This document shows positions 28,394 to 38,142 of a DNA stretch of 64,000 nt, one piece after another. Made by a program: the position numbers and the translations under genes. Each line of letters opens with the position of its first letter. Positions within the stretch are counted from its first letter, which is position 1. This stretch comes from Gemmobacter denitrificans (GTDB lineage: Bacteria; Pseudomonadota; Alphaproteobacteria; Rhodobacterales; Rhodobacteraceae): positions 578,714 through 642,713 of the forward strand of contig NZ_JBALHR010000001.1 in the NCBI RefSeq assembly GCF_036964905.1. The letters run 5' to 3'. Below the pieces are notes generated by a model. It had not been told where the DNA came from. It searched no databases and was given only the letters and a program-made list of their open reading frames with translations.

Positions 28394-29566
28394 TCAGGGG
28401 CGGCTGATCATGCCGCCCGGCTGGCGACAAAGCTGGCCTTCCAGTTCCAGCATGAGCAGATGCGGCGTCACTTCGGCGGCTGACACTTGCAGATCGCGGA
28501 TCAACTGATCTTCCGGCACGGGGCTGGGCGACAGCCGGTCAAGGATGAGACGGTGCAGTGCGGCAATATCGCGCAGCGGACGGGCACGCGGCGCTGCAGG
28601 CGGAACAGCGGTTGCCCCGCCGCGAAGCGCCATTTCGTGAAAACCCAGATGGCCCTGCGCCGCCGGGCTGGCCACCGCGCCCAGAGCCTCCACCACATCG
28701 GCGGCAGAGCGTACCAGCGTGGCGCCATCGCGGATCAGCTGGTTACAGCCTGCAGCCCGGGCGTCAAACGGATGGCCCGGCACGGCAAAGACCTCGCGTC
28801 CAAGATCAGCCGCATCCTTCGCGGTGATGAGCGAGCCGGAGCGCGCCGCAGCCTCGACCACCACCACCGCACGGCTAAGCCCGGCGATGATCCGGTTGCG
28901 CAGCGGAAAGTGCCGGGCCTGCGGTTCAAGCCCCGGCGGTTGTTCCGACAGCACACAGCCAAGCCGGGCCATATCGGCCATCAGCCCGGCATTTTCCGGC
29001 GGATAGGCGATATCGACCCCGCCCGCCACCACGCCCAGGGTGCCATGATCCAGCGCCGCACGATGGGCTTCGGCATCAATGCCACGCGCCAGACCGGACA
29101 CGATGACGAAGCCCGCCTCGGCCAGCGTTTCGGCCAGACGCCGGGCCATGCGCAGACCAAGGCTTGAGGCATTGCGCGCGCCCACCAGCGCCACCATGGG
29201 CCGCGCCAACAGGCCCGCATCGCCCCGCAACCAGATGACAGGCGGCGCATCGGCAAGCGTCGCCAGAGCCGCCGGATAGGCCGGATCGCCATGGCACAGC
29301 ATCTGCGCCCCCGCCGCGCGCGCCGCGCGCATTTCGGCCAGCGCGACGGCAGGCGGGCAGACGGCATAGTTTTCCACCCCGGCCCCTGCGGCAATGCCGG
29401 GCAATGCTGCCAAAGCTGCCGCCGCCGATCCGTGTTCCGCCATCAGGCGATGAAAGGTCACCGCACCGACACGGCGCGACCGGATCAACTGCAGGATTGC
29501 CAACCGTTCTTCGGATGACCGCGCAGATGCGGGCAGGCCGGATGCAGAATGTTGGGCCGAGGCCAT
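28394..29566 (-). CDS. dprA: DNA processing protein DprA
   Basis: A 390-residue single-strand DNA-binding protein that loads RecA during natural transformation. The Rossmann core is visible as VALVGARNASSLGLRMARRL, IVSGLARGIDAEAHRAAL and VVVEAAARSGSLITAKDA; a SAM-like N-terminal helical domain and a C-terminal winged helix (QLIRDLQVSAAEVTPHLLML) flank it. Length and order are normal. It is 171 bases upstream of topA; dprA-topA order is widespread, which supports the call. Confidence 0.94.
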   Translation of the reverse strand: MASAQHSASGLPASARSSEERLAILQLIRSRRVGAVTFHRLMAEHGSAAAALAALPGIAAGAGVENYAVCPPAVALAEMRAARAAGAQMLCHGDPAYPAALATLADAPPVIWLRGDAGLLARPMVALVGARNASSLGLRMARRLAETLAEAGFVIVSGLARGIDAEAHRAALDHGTLGVVAGGVDIAYPPENAGLMADMARLGCVLSEQPPGLEPQARHFPLRNRIIAGLSRAVVVVEAAARSGSLITAKDAADLGREVFAVPGHPFDARAAGCNQLIRDGATLVRSAADVVEALGAVASPAAQGHLGFHEMALRGGATAVPPAAPRARPLRDIAALHRLILDRLSPSPVPEDQLIRDLQVSAAEVTPHLLMLELEGQLCRQPGGMISRP

Positions 29567-29691
29567 GCGATTCCCCCTGATTGACCGGCAAAGTCTGCGT
29601 GAAAATCAGTTAATGTGCCGTAAACCGCGGCGCAGGCCGGGCACCCTGCCAGCCCGCTTGCGGCGCTGCGGTCTTCGCGTTACGCACAGGC

Positions 29692-30750
29692 ATGCCCAAC
29701 AGCCCTGCCCCCTCTTCCGGCCCTTCCCCTTCCGCCAGTACTGCGGATGACTCTCGCCGTTTCGTGGCGCGCGGGGTGGCGCATGTCACCCTGCCCCGGG
29801 TGACGGAACCGGTGGCCGTTACCTTCGTTCTGGCGCAAAAATTCACCATGCTGGCCTTCACCGCCGCGATCGAACCGTTGCGGGTGGCCAATCAGCTGAC
29901 CGGGCAGATCCTGTTTCGCTGGCGCACGCTGTCGGAAGACGGCAAGCCGGTGCCCTGTTCCAATGGCGTGCCGGTCATGCCCGACGGGCCGCTGACCGAT
30001 ACCACCGCCCCGGGCTATGTTCTGGTCTGCGGCGGGGTGGAGCCGGAGAACACCATGGGCGCCAGCCTTGGCGATTGGGTGCGCAATCAATGGCGCCGCG
30101 GCCGGACAGTCGGCGGGCTGTGCACCGGGGCCTATGCGCTGGCCCGCGCCGGCATCCTGAAGGGGCGCCGCTTCACCCTGCATTGGGAAAACATCTCGGG
30201 CTTTTCCGAAAGCTGGCCCGATCTGGCCCCGGCCCGGCAGGTTTTCTGTCTGGATGACCGCATCGTCACCTGTGCCGGCGGGGTTGCCGCTGCCGACCTG
30301 ATGCTGAAACTGATCCATGATCGCTTTGGCGCGCAGCTGAGCCAGGAGGTCATGAACATGTGCCTGCTGATCCAGCGCCGCACCGAAGAGGATGAGCAGA
30401 CCACCTCGCTTGCCGCCCGTCTGGGCACGCGCAATGAAAAGCTGCTGAAAGCGGTCGCCTTTCTGGAGGCCCGGATCGAGGAGGAATTCGATCTCGACGC
30501 CTGCGCCGCCCATTTGGGGGTCTCGCGGCGCCAGATCGAACGGCTGTTCAACCGCTATCTGGGTGTGACCCCGGTACGCTACATGAATGATCTGCGCCTG
30601 CAGCATGGCCGCGCTCTGCTGGCCGAAACCGATCTGAGCGTGACCGAAGTGGCGGTGGCCTGCGGCTATGCCTCATCGAGCCATTTCTCAAAGAGCTTCC
30701 GCAAGAAATACGGTGTCTCGCCCTACCGCTTCTCGAATTTCGGCGCTTGA
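29692..30750 (+). CDS. GlxA-family transcriptional regulator (DJ-1/PfpI + AraC HTH)
   Basis: A 352-residue regulator with an N-terminal amidotransferase-like domain (VTFVLAQKFTMLAFTAAIEP, then VGGLCTGAYALARAGILKG holding the nucleophile-like Cys) and a C-terminal AraC/XylS domain (CAAHLGVSRRQIERLFNRYL; VAVACGYASSSHFSKSFRKK). Such proteins often control carnitine or glycine betaine catabolism (GbdR/CdhR group), so a link with the nearby bet/cho genes is possible but unproven. The first 30 residues are Pro/Ser-rich and may not be translated. Confidence 0.88.
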   Translation: MPNSPAPSSGPSPSASTADDSRRFVARGVAHVTLPRVTEPVAVTFVLAQKFTMLAFTAAIEPLRVANQLTGQILFRWRTLSEDGKPVPCSNGVPVMPDGPLTDTTAPGYVLVCGGVEPENTMGASLGDWVRNQWRRGRTVGGLCTGAYALARAGILKGRRFTLHWENISGFSESWPDLAPARQVFCLDDRIVTCAGGVAAADLMLKLIHDRFGAQLSQEVMNMCLLIQRRTEEDEQTTSLAARLGTRNEKLLKAVAFLEARIEEEFDLDACAAHLGVSRRQIERLFNRYLGVTPVRYMNDLRLQHGRALLAETDLSVTEVAVACGYASSSHFSKSFRKKYGVSPYRFSNFGA

Positions 30751-30776
30751 TCCAGGCATGTGGCGCAGGCTGGCGA

Positions 30777-31643
30777 TCAGATATCTTCGCCCTGCATCAT
30801 GCGCGCAGCCGCGCGGCCCAGATCTTCGCTGATGCGCACGAATACCGCATCAAAGGCCGCGAAAACCGCATGGTTCAGCGCCCGCCCGGCCTCGCTGCGC
30901 GAGAAATCGTAATAGGCCTGCAGATCCTCGTCCGAAAGCGGCTGATAGGCCAGCCCCAGATAGGACCACAGCCAGCTTTCGGTTTCGGCGCGCACATCGG
31001 CCTCCTGGCCCCAGACTTCGGCCAGCATGTCGGATTCAGTCATCGCATCGCCGAAGGCCCCGCCAGCCGCCAGCCCACGATAGAAGGCCAGATTGGCATT
31101 CAGCGCGCCCATCACGTTCAACTCGATCAGGTCATTGGCCGCGACAAACTGCTTCAGCGCCTCGTGCCGCGCGGCCTGTTCGGTGGGCAGACGATCCGCA
31201 GCTTCGCGCGCCAGCGCCTCGGTCGCCTCATCCATCAAGGCACGCCGGGCCTCGATTTCCAGCATGATGATCCGCTGGCCCCTGTCATCGCCAAAGAACC
31301 TGTCAGCTTCGGCAAAGGCCTCGGGCGTACGCGCCATTTCGCGCGCCAATGCCGTTTCAAATTCCGCCGTCATCCGCTGCGGATCATAGATGGTTGCCAC
31401 CGCAGCGGACCAGCCCGCCCCGGCTTTTTCAGGGAACATCTCGGTCCGCAGGGTGGCACCATAATCGAGCCCCTCGGCCTGCATGACTTCGATGACCTGA
31501 TCCATCTGCAATATGCGCATCAGGTTCTGCACCTGATCCCTGGTATCGTTGCCGATGCCGGGCGGCGTGACCTGCGCCGCAGCGGGCAGCCCGGGAATCG
31601 CGGCAAGGCTGGCCAGAACCGCGAATATCAGCCGTGAAACCAT
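30777..31643 (-). CDS. Exported DUF2059-type protein
   Basis: A 288-residue precursor with a signal peptide (MVSRLIFAVLASLAAIPGLP, cleaved after AAA). The mature helical protein has two DUF2059-like halves; the second contains LSDEDLQAYYDFSRSEAGRA, the characteristic motif. Role unknown, periplasmic. It converges with the GlxA-type gene and is the last ordinary chromosomal gene before tRNA-Ser. Confidence 0.72.
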   Translation of the reverse strand: MVSRLIFAVLASLAAIPGLPAAAQVTPPGIGNDTRDQVQNLMRILQMDQVIEVMQAEGLDYGATLRTEMFPEKAGAGWSAAVATIYDPQRMTAEFETALAREMARTPEAFAEADRFFGDDRGQRIIMLEIEARRALMDEATEALAREAADRLPTEQAARHEALKQFVAANDLIELNVMGALNANLAFYRGLAAGGAFGDAMTESDMLAEVWGQEADVRAETESWLWSYLGLAYQPLSDEDLQAYYDFSRSEAGRALNHAVFAAFDAVFVRISEDLGRAAARMMQGEDI

Positions 31644-31852
31644 GATCTTCCCCCAAGGGTGCGAAATGCGGCACTGTGCCAGAGCTAGCCTGTCGCCGGG
31701 CGCTTGCCAAGCAGGCGCGGCTGTCGCAGGCCGGAACTTGCGACACAGCTTTGTGAGAAGAGTTTCACATCCCTGCGAATTTCCTGCCTCAAGGGGGTTG
31801 CGCCCCCCCGAATCCTTCGCTAAATCCCCGCCTCAAGACGACCCCTGAGCGC

Positions 31853-31942
31853 GGAGAGGTGGCAGAGTGGTCGAATGCGGCGGTCTCGAAAACCGTTGTC
31901 GGTTTGCGCCGACCCAGGGTTCGAATCCCTGTCTCTCCGCCA
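31853..31942 (+). tRNA. tRNA-Ser (CGA)
   Basis: A 90-base class II tRNA with encoded CCA. Acceptor GGAGAGG pairs with TCTCTCC (one G-T); anticodon loop CTCGAAA gives CGA; the long variable arm is a stem of GTCGG-type repeats; T loop GGTTCGAATCC. Its 3' end faces the accessory region and is a likely old attachment site. Confidence 0.96.
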
Positions 31943-32465
31943 TTCACCATTGAAATCATTCAATAATTCAGCGCTACCGCGCTCATACCCGCCATAGAAC
32001 CCGCCAATGAAAATGCGCTTGGATGTTCCGGGGTGCGACGTGAAGTTGTAACCGGTCAAAAACATGGGGTACGCCGGGCATATCCGGGAAGAGCTGGGAA
32101 CAGCCGAAAAAGATCAATAAAAACAGGCTTTAACCGAAGTTGATGCGGTGAGCTGGCGGACGCGGTGTAAATCAGAAAAACATGGGGTACGCTCCGAAGC
32201 CGCAAGCATGAACCGGGATGTGTGCCGTCACCAGTTCTCTGAGGGTTCAACAAAATCAATGTGTTAGCGAAAATTCGCACATTGCCTTTTGCGCCTAACT
32301 TTCCACTTTGACAGTGATCTGCAGCGCCAGTGGAAGGTTACATGATTTCAATGCTTTAGATGGCTCTACGCGCGATTCCACTCCGGACGAGGCATGAGCG
32401 GAGACCAAGCCGAGCTTTGCGCCACCCGCATGGCTCTGCGGATGGCGCGGTCAAGTCGGAAGAAA
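31943..32465. other. Intergenic stretch downstream of tRNA-Ser
   Basis: About 520 bases without a convincing gene. It is richer in A/T than the chromosome to the left and holds a pair of direct repeats (32058 and 32176). It looks like an island or prophage end with the integrase gone. Confidence 0.5.
32058..32192. repeat. Two direct repeats near tRNA-Ser (possible integrase arm sites)
   Basis: The 17-mer AAAAACATGGGGTACGC occurs at 32058-32074 and again at 32176-32192, 118 bases apart. Location just after a tRNA 3' end suggests arm-type integrase sites, by inference only. Confidence 0.55.
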
Positions 32466-34671
32466 TCACCGCGTCCCTCTGAGTTCCAGCGCGGTCCAAG
32501 TGGCGGGCAGGCCCGCGTCCACGCGGACGACCTGAAGGATGCCATCGGTATAGGCGGTCGGTGCCGAGTTTGCGTCCAGCATCCCGCTGCTGCCATAGGG
32601 CACATACCATTCGCCATAGGCCACGGCGGGTGCGCCGTTTTCGACCCCGGCGTCGATCAGATCCTGTCGGCTGACCCAGCCCCGGCACTTCACACGGCCA
32701 TGCTCCCCCGGCCAGATGCCCTCGGGTTCCCAGCAGAGGCCCGCGAAGGCTGTGAATGGATCGGCGGCCGTCATGATCCTGACCTTGCGGCGGTTCCCGT
32801 CAAAGGCCAGCGGGGCCATCCAGCGGATATGGGTACCGCTGTCATTCAGCAGCACGGCTTCCTCATCTGCAAAGGTCGGGCGGATGCGCAGGCCCGCCGC
32901 ATATTCGCTGGCAATCCCGAGACCACTGATCACGGCATTGATCTGGCTGATGATCGTGGCGTTCGATGATGCGGAGTGGTTGCCATTGAAGGTCACGGTG
33001 CGCATCGTCCCGTCGAGCGTGATCTCGAGATAGACCGGGGCGGCGGTGCGGTTGCCGAGCCGTGCCCCCAGCGAGACACTGACATTCGCCGCTGGGCCGA
33101 CCGGTGTGCTGCCAATATCGATATCGCCATAGCGGAACCCGGCCACGCCCGTAGCCCCGTTCCGCCCATGCTGGCGCGCGCCGAACAGGATTGCCGCAGC
33201 GGAGCCGCCGATCTGGACGGTGGAACCAGCGCCGGTCGTCAGGCTGTCGATCCTCAGCGCGCGGCTTGGGTCGATGACCTGAACCACGGCGGGCGAATTG
33301 CCGCTACCGCTGACCTTGATTTCCGCCGATCGGTGGGCGGGCTGGTGGCTATCGCTCCGGTGCCATTGGCTGGCATCGATCAGGATATTGCCGGTGATCG
33401 AGCAGCCCAGGAGGCGCATGTAATCCTGTACCCCGGACCCCAGCGGCTGGACCAGCACCGCAAAGGCGTTGGCATTGCGCGCGACGAGCTGGCAGCGCTG
33501 CACCTCGACCCCTGAGGGATGGGTCTGCCCTGCGCCCGAGCCGACATTGTTGTGGAACTGCAGGGCCGCGCGAGGGCCGATCAGATGGCAATCCTCCAGC
33601 TGCAGCTGCGTCCCCGACCAGGAGCCGTGCCCCAGGGCATGCTGGCTGACCCATCCCGCCGCCACGTTGCCATCGTGCCGGAGCGTGACATTCTTCAGCA
33701 CCACGCGGGCATCGGCCACATGATCGTCCAGATGCAGCACATAGCGACCGTTGCGCATGATTGCGGTGAAGTCGCGGTAGACCACCAGATCCTTGTGCAG
33801 ATCGAGCGTGCTGTTGGCCTCGACATCCCCTGCCGGGGCATTGTCGGGCTGGCTGCCATCGATGATGGTGCGATGCTGGCCCTGGCCCCGGATCTCGACA
33901 TGACCCGCTGCCGCCTGGATCGACCGTTCGAAGAAGGTGCCTGCCCCCAGCTGGATCAGCGCCAGCGCATTGGGCCGCCCCTTCGCTGCGGTTAGGGCCG
34001 ACTGGACTGAACCAGCACCGGGCGACACTGTCGCAGGGGCCTGCAGGCCAAGGGATGACAGCGTGGAGACCCCGACAACACGCCCGGCTTCGCGCTCGGC
34101 CGCCAGCACCGCCGCAAGATCGGCCGCCGAGACTGTGGTGTCGGTGGCGTCCTGGGCAACCTGATAGGTCAGAGAGCGAAGATTGATCTGATGCGACACG
34201 GATCCCGGCGCAGACCCCGTCGCGATCTGCAGAACAAGGCCAATCTGTGCCTCGGTCCCGGTCATCTTGTAGAGTACCGATCTGCGATAGACGGTGCCCT
34301 CGACCGACTCGGACTCCAGTTCGCCAGCCGAGAGCAGGACCGCGCCCCCCTGCATGTCGATCCGGGCCGCACCCCAGACCGGATGTTCTGTCAGGAAATC
34401 GGCGGTCAGGTCGGCGGTCGCCACGAGCCTGACAGTGTATCCGGCCAATCGTGCTGCCACATCGGCGGAGAGCGGGATCCGGGGCGTGACGAATGAACTT
34501 GCCCCGGTCTGCCCTGCCGGGATCGCGATCCCGGTCACCCGTCCCCCGGGTGCTACGATCGAGGTCGCCCCTGCCAGCATCTGGAACACATTTGACGTCA
34601 GGCTGACCTGTTCACCGGCCCCGCGCATAGCACTGCGCGCACGGCGGTCTGCCCCGGCCACTTCGCCTTTG

Positions 34672-35222
34672 ACAAAGGCCGCATTGGCGATCTGGGTCGT
34701 TGCGGTTCCGACTGCCGCCGTGGGCGCGGTGGGCACCCCGGTCAGCGCGGGCGAGGCCAGCGGGGCCTTGGCGGCAAGGGCGTTGGTCACGGTTGCGGCA
34801 AAGGCCGGGTCATCGCCCAACGCGGCGGCCAGTTCGTTGAGGGTGTCGAGCGCCCCCGGCGCGGCCGAGATCAGCGCATCGATGGCGGCGCGCACGAAGG
34901 CCGTGTTCGCGATCTGGGTCGAGACGGTTCCCGGGGCGGCAGTCGGCGCGGTGGGCGTTCCGGTCAGCGCAGGCGAGGCCAGCGGGGCCTTGGCGGCAAG
35001 GGCGCTGGTCACGGTTGCGGCAAAGGCCGGGTCATCACCCAACGCAGCGGCCAGTTCGTTGAGGGTATCGAGTGCCCCCGGCGCGGCCGATATGAGCGCA
35101 TCGATGGCCGCGGGCACGAAGGCCGTGTTCGCGATCTGGATCGAGTTGGTTCCGGGGGCGGCAGTCGGCGCAGTGGGCGTTCCGGTCAGCGCAGGCGAGA
35201 CCAGCGGCGCCTTGGCGGCAAG
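34672..35222. repeat. 222-bp tandem repeat inside the tailspike
   Basis: About two and a half copies of a 222-bp unit encoding 74 residues (AAIDALISAAPGALDTLNEL, then AALGDDPAFAATVT, LAAKAPLASPALTGTPTAPT, TQIANTAFV). For example GTGTTCGCGATCTGG recurs at 34903 and 35125. Copies are nearly identical in DNA, so duplication is recent or kept by gene conversion. Confidence 0.85.
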
Positions 35223-35923
35223 GTCTGCGGCTGCAAAGCTGGCAATTGGCAGGTCGCCAATCCTTGACCATGATCCCGCCCCGCTGGCCCCTGACTTCTG
35301 GTAGACCCCGCGATATCCGGCTGTCGCATCGCCCCAGACGCTGCCAAGGGCACCTGCCGGGGGGCTGCGCGCAGCTGGGCCACTTCATCGGGGCCAAGGC
35401 GCGTTCCCGCCGCTACCATGCGTTCCACATGGCGCTTCGAAACTCCGAACTTCTCGGCGGTGGCGGATGCGAACGACACGATGTCGCTCGCATCGACACT
35501 CCACCGTTTTGCCGCCAATGCGGCTCCGGCCATCTGCTTCGATTCCGGGTGCAGGCGTTCGTAAACCTGCTTGCGGGTGGCCAGGAACACCGCCGTATCG
35601 AGCGGGTTCATCTCGGCCCCGGCCAGATTGTCGTCGATCTCCATGATCGCCGCCCAATCATCCGTCACATCGGTCCAGATTTTCGCCTCGATCTCCTCCC
35701 AGCCCAGCCGCCGCGCGGCCTCCAACCGGTGGCCGCCTGCGATCAGCACAAGGCTGCCGTCCTTCTTCTTGCGCAGATGGATCGCATCCTTCATCACCCC
35801 GGTCTCGCGGATCGAGGCGATCAGGCTGTCCACCCCCGCCTCGGAAATCGGGCGCAGGCGGCGGCGGCAGTCGATCTCTGCCACCTTCACCCGGGTTTGC
35901 TGCATCAAGGTCGGTTGTTTCAC
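35186..35923 (-). pseudogene. ParB N-terminal domain protein, 3' end replaced by out-of-frame tailspike sequence
   Basis: Start GTG at 35923, with AAGGGG upstream, or ATG at 35905. The first 190 or so residues have a ParB/Srx nuclease-like domain (RLRPISEAGVDSLIASIRET, LIAGGHRLEAARRLGWEEIE with the GHRL-R box) and a following helical part ending in a helix-turn-helix (ATAEKFGVSKRHVERMVAAG). After LRAAPRQ the reading enters tailspike DNA in the wrong frame and gives a Pro/Arg-rich tail until 35186. The native C terminus is therefore lost. Stand-alone phage ParB proteins may bind or cut DNA; activity here is doubtful. Confidence 0.65.
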
Positions 35924-36086
35924 GGTTTGGCCCCTTGGTCTGTCTCCCGTCACGCCCGCGCGGCGTGCCGGATTTTTGCGGTCGATCTGGCGGGTAGCCC
36001 CAGCGATCCGACATCGCCGCGATGCCTGCACAACCCGCACAGCCGGTGGTGAATGCCCTCGCTGAAGAAGGTCGTGCCGCAGCACA
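35350..36086. mobile_element. 737-bp foreign insertion within the tailspike gene
   Basis: Bounded on both sides by the pentamer GCACC (GGTGC on the coding strand) at 35350-35354 and 36087-36091. The interval carries a zinc-ribbon reading frame and a 3'-truncated ParB-like gene, both in the same direction as the host gene. Removing one pentamer copy plus the insert restores the host frame. No transposase or terminal inverted repeat is seen, so illegitimate recombination is as likely as transposition. Confidence 0.6.
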
Positions 36087-36096
36087 GCACCCGCAC
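35950..36096 (-). CDS. Small zinc-ribbon reading frame at the insertion edge
   Basis: A possible 48-residue product from a GTG at 36096: MRVLCCGTTFFSEGIHHRLC then GLCRHRG. The four cysteines (CC ... CGLC) and SEG-HHRLC spacing resemble small phage zinc-ribbon proteins that often sit before ParB-like genes. Its first residues lie in tailspike DNA, so the true N terminus was probably cut off by the insertion event. Confidence 0.4.
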   Translation of the reverse strand: MRVLCCGTTFFSEGIHHRLCGLCRHRGDVGSLGLPARSTAKIRHAARA

Positions 36097-36284
36097 TCCA
36101 GGCAAGATCGGCGAACAGTTCGGCCCGGTTCTGATAGTTCGGCCCGGCGAGTTCGGCCCCCAGCAGCACTTTCAGCAGGTTGATCGGGATCTGCACGGTA
36201 CTGCCATCGAAATTGCCCAGGAGGGTCGCGACGGAGCTTGCAGTTTCGACATTGATCGTACGGACGCCAGACATGGGCTGCTCC

Positions 36285-37700
36285 TCAGGTAACGGTGATG
36301 GTGAAAGGCCCTGTGGCCGGGCCGGGAACGCCATCAGCGTTCTGCGGCTCGACCCAAAGGTAATGGGTGCCTTGCGCAAGGCAGGCGGCGGTCTCTTGAT
36401 AGAAAGTCACATTGTCGATCGAGGCGACGAGGTCGGCAGAGGCATCGAACCCGATCCCGGTATTGCCACTGACCGCCTGAATGCGGTCCAGATAGGTGCC
36501 ATTGGCCATGCGGGCGGTGCCGAAGCGCTTGGTGCCCCCCTGCAGGGCCGGAGTGACCGTGCCAGCAGAGCGCGCCGAGACGGTGTAGCGCATCCGGTAC
36601 CACTTGCCCGAGACCAGCGTCTGCGACTGGACCAGAGACCCCGTTGAGCCTTTTGCATGACTGGCCACACCGCCCGCCACGGACCAGCCACCGCCCAGGA
36701 ACCAGCCTGTAGCGCTGTCAAAGGTGCCGTTGGTGATGGTGCTGGACTTGCCAGTCTCGCCGACCGTGACCGTCACGACCTGAGGCGCTGCAACTGCCAC
36801 AGGTGCCCCCACGGCATCGGTGGCCCTGTTCAACGTCGCGGACCCGGATCTGTAGATCTGGATCTGGGCTGCCCGGGCATCGCCCACCGAAACGCGTACC
36901 GATGCACCGCCCAGCGTGGTCGTCACGGTCACGTCATCGGTGCTGATCGCCTCAGGGATATCTGCATCGCCAGCCCCGATCGTGACCGTGACCACGCTGC
37001 TACAGGGGCCATCGATACCGGCATAGCTCTGGCCCCCGACCCGCATCTCGATCACGGCCCCGGCCGCATATCCTGACAGGCTGCCCCCGCCCGATGCCAC
37101 AGGCAGCGTGAGGGTGACCCAATCCGGAGCGCCGGACAGCCGGTGATCCACCTTGTAGATCGAGGGCTGGACGGCACCCGGCCCGGGTTCGATCTGGAAC
37201 TGCACCCCATCCGCCGATCCGGTCGGGCGGTCGATCACCACACCCCATTTCAGGCCATCATGGCGCGGCGATGCACGGCCTGCAGCGGCGACCTCGGTCA
37301 ACACATCGCGCAGGGTGCTTCCGGCCTGATCCTGGACGCGATTGTAATGCAGGCCCCGGGTCCGGCAGAACTCATGCCAGTCTGCCAGCAGATCGAGATC
37401 GATGCCGCTATCCGGCACCGGCTTGGGATTGGACGGGCATTGCAGCACGAAGCGGAACAGGCTGGCCGGGTTTGACGTGGCCCGGATGATCCAGCTGCCC
37501 GACACATGGTCCCAGTCTAGGCAGACGCGGGTGGCCATCGCGCTGAAATTGTCCAGCGCCCCCGACAGCTGGTGGGTTGCCTTGACCCGAACCGCGACCA
37601 GCGCCAACGGGCGCGGATAGGCAATCGGGTAGGCGTTCAATTTCGCCGAGGATATCGTGACATACCAGTCGATTGAGGACAGCCAAAGGCACTTCGTCGC
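36285..37700 (-). pseudogene. C-terminal fragment of a phage tail-tip (J-like) protein
   Basis: About 470 codons resembling the C-terminal half of lambda J-type host-specificity proteins: ALVAVRVKATHQLSGALDNF, ATSNPASLFRFVLQ, LADWHEFCRTRGLHYNRVQD and GLKWGVVIDRPTG, followed by FnIII-like and carbohydrate-binding-like beta segments (NGTFDSATGWFLGGGWSVAG). The N-terminal half (normally 400 or more residues) is missing: homologous sequence begins near 37700, where foreign plus-strand DNA takes over. The frame stays open to 37733. It ends 10 bases before the tailspike start, normal order for a tail module. Confidence 0.75.
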
Positions 37701-37731
37701 GCGGGAGGTGCCAATTGCTGCAGCCATCGAC

Positions 37732-38142
37732 ATGCTTGCGGATTACAAATTAGAGGATCCTCGAGATACCGCTCAGTTTACTGGAATGCTTGTGACGCTG
37801 GGAGAAGCTCTACGCCAGGCCCCGGAGACGATGGTTGCAGTCTATCGGATGCGACCCAACGCAAGCGGCTCTCGGCGAACTGTCTCCACGTCGGGTACTC
37901 TCGAAAAGGGCTTCCAGCAGGGTCCAACCCGTCTTGCAGGCGGCGGCCGAAACTATCCGGGCGCCTCGGCCTTTGCGATGGATGACCGGCCGACCATCCA
38001 GCTCCATCGCTTCGACCTGTCTTACACAGATCGAGGGCCGATTGAGGCTGCTGCAGTTCCACTTCTGGCGATCCACATTCCCCCACATCTTGCGAAGGAA
38101 TGGCTAGTGCAACTGCAAGCCGGTCAGGAAGTCGAAGATTGA
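37732..38142 (+). pseudogene. C-terminal fragment of a Z1-domain defence protein (probable)
   Basis: About 136 codons with no good start site: FTGMLVTLGEALRQAPETMV, then RLAGGGRNYPGASAFAMDD, TIQLHRFDLSYTDRG and PLLAIHIPPHLAKEWL. A YPG-IQIH-VPALAI pattern is what I recall from the C terminus of Z1-domain ATPases, which are encoded directly before DUF4420 genes. The frame opens at 37657 by antisense reading of the tail gene, so the break with the prophage remnant lies at about 37700-37730. Codon use is less GC-biased than the chromosome, indicating transfer. The assignment is from memory of the family pattern. Confidence 0.45.

Larger units (their letters stand above)
32466..36274 (-). pseudogene. 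Beta-helix tailspike gene of an old prophage, split by a 737-bp insertion
   Basis: The 5' part (36274 to about 36087) encodes MSGVRTINVETASSVATLLG and ends in AELFADLAWSAGA. The 3' part resumes at about 35354 with LGSVWGDATAGYRGVY and runs to the stop at 32466. Removing 35350-36086 rejoins the two parts in frame as SAGALGSVWGD. The encoded protein would be about 1020 residues: an N-terminal attachment segment, tandem 74-residue repeats, and a right-handed beta-helix, pectate-lyase-like receptor-binding domain (IDGSQPDN, VLHLDDHVADARVVLKNVTL). The C-terminal half resembles the tailspike at 43803. The 3' part alone could start at a GTG at 35117, but it lacks its head and is probably not functional. 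Confidence 0.75.

Noticed and set aside
32466..35117. Intact 883-residue tailspike starting at GTG 35117
   Set aside because: Open sequence and homology-like text continue upstream to about 35350, and the N-terminal part is found beyond the insertion, so the GTG is internal.
34672..35222. CRISPR array or diversity-generating retroelement from the repeats in the tailspike
   Set aside because: Repeats are long coding tandem units without spacers, and no reverse transcriptase or template repeat is present.
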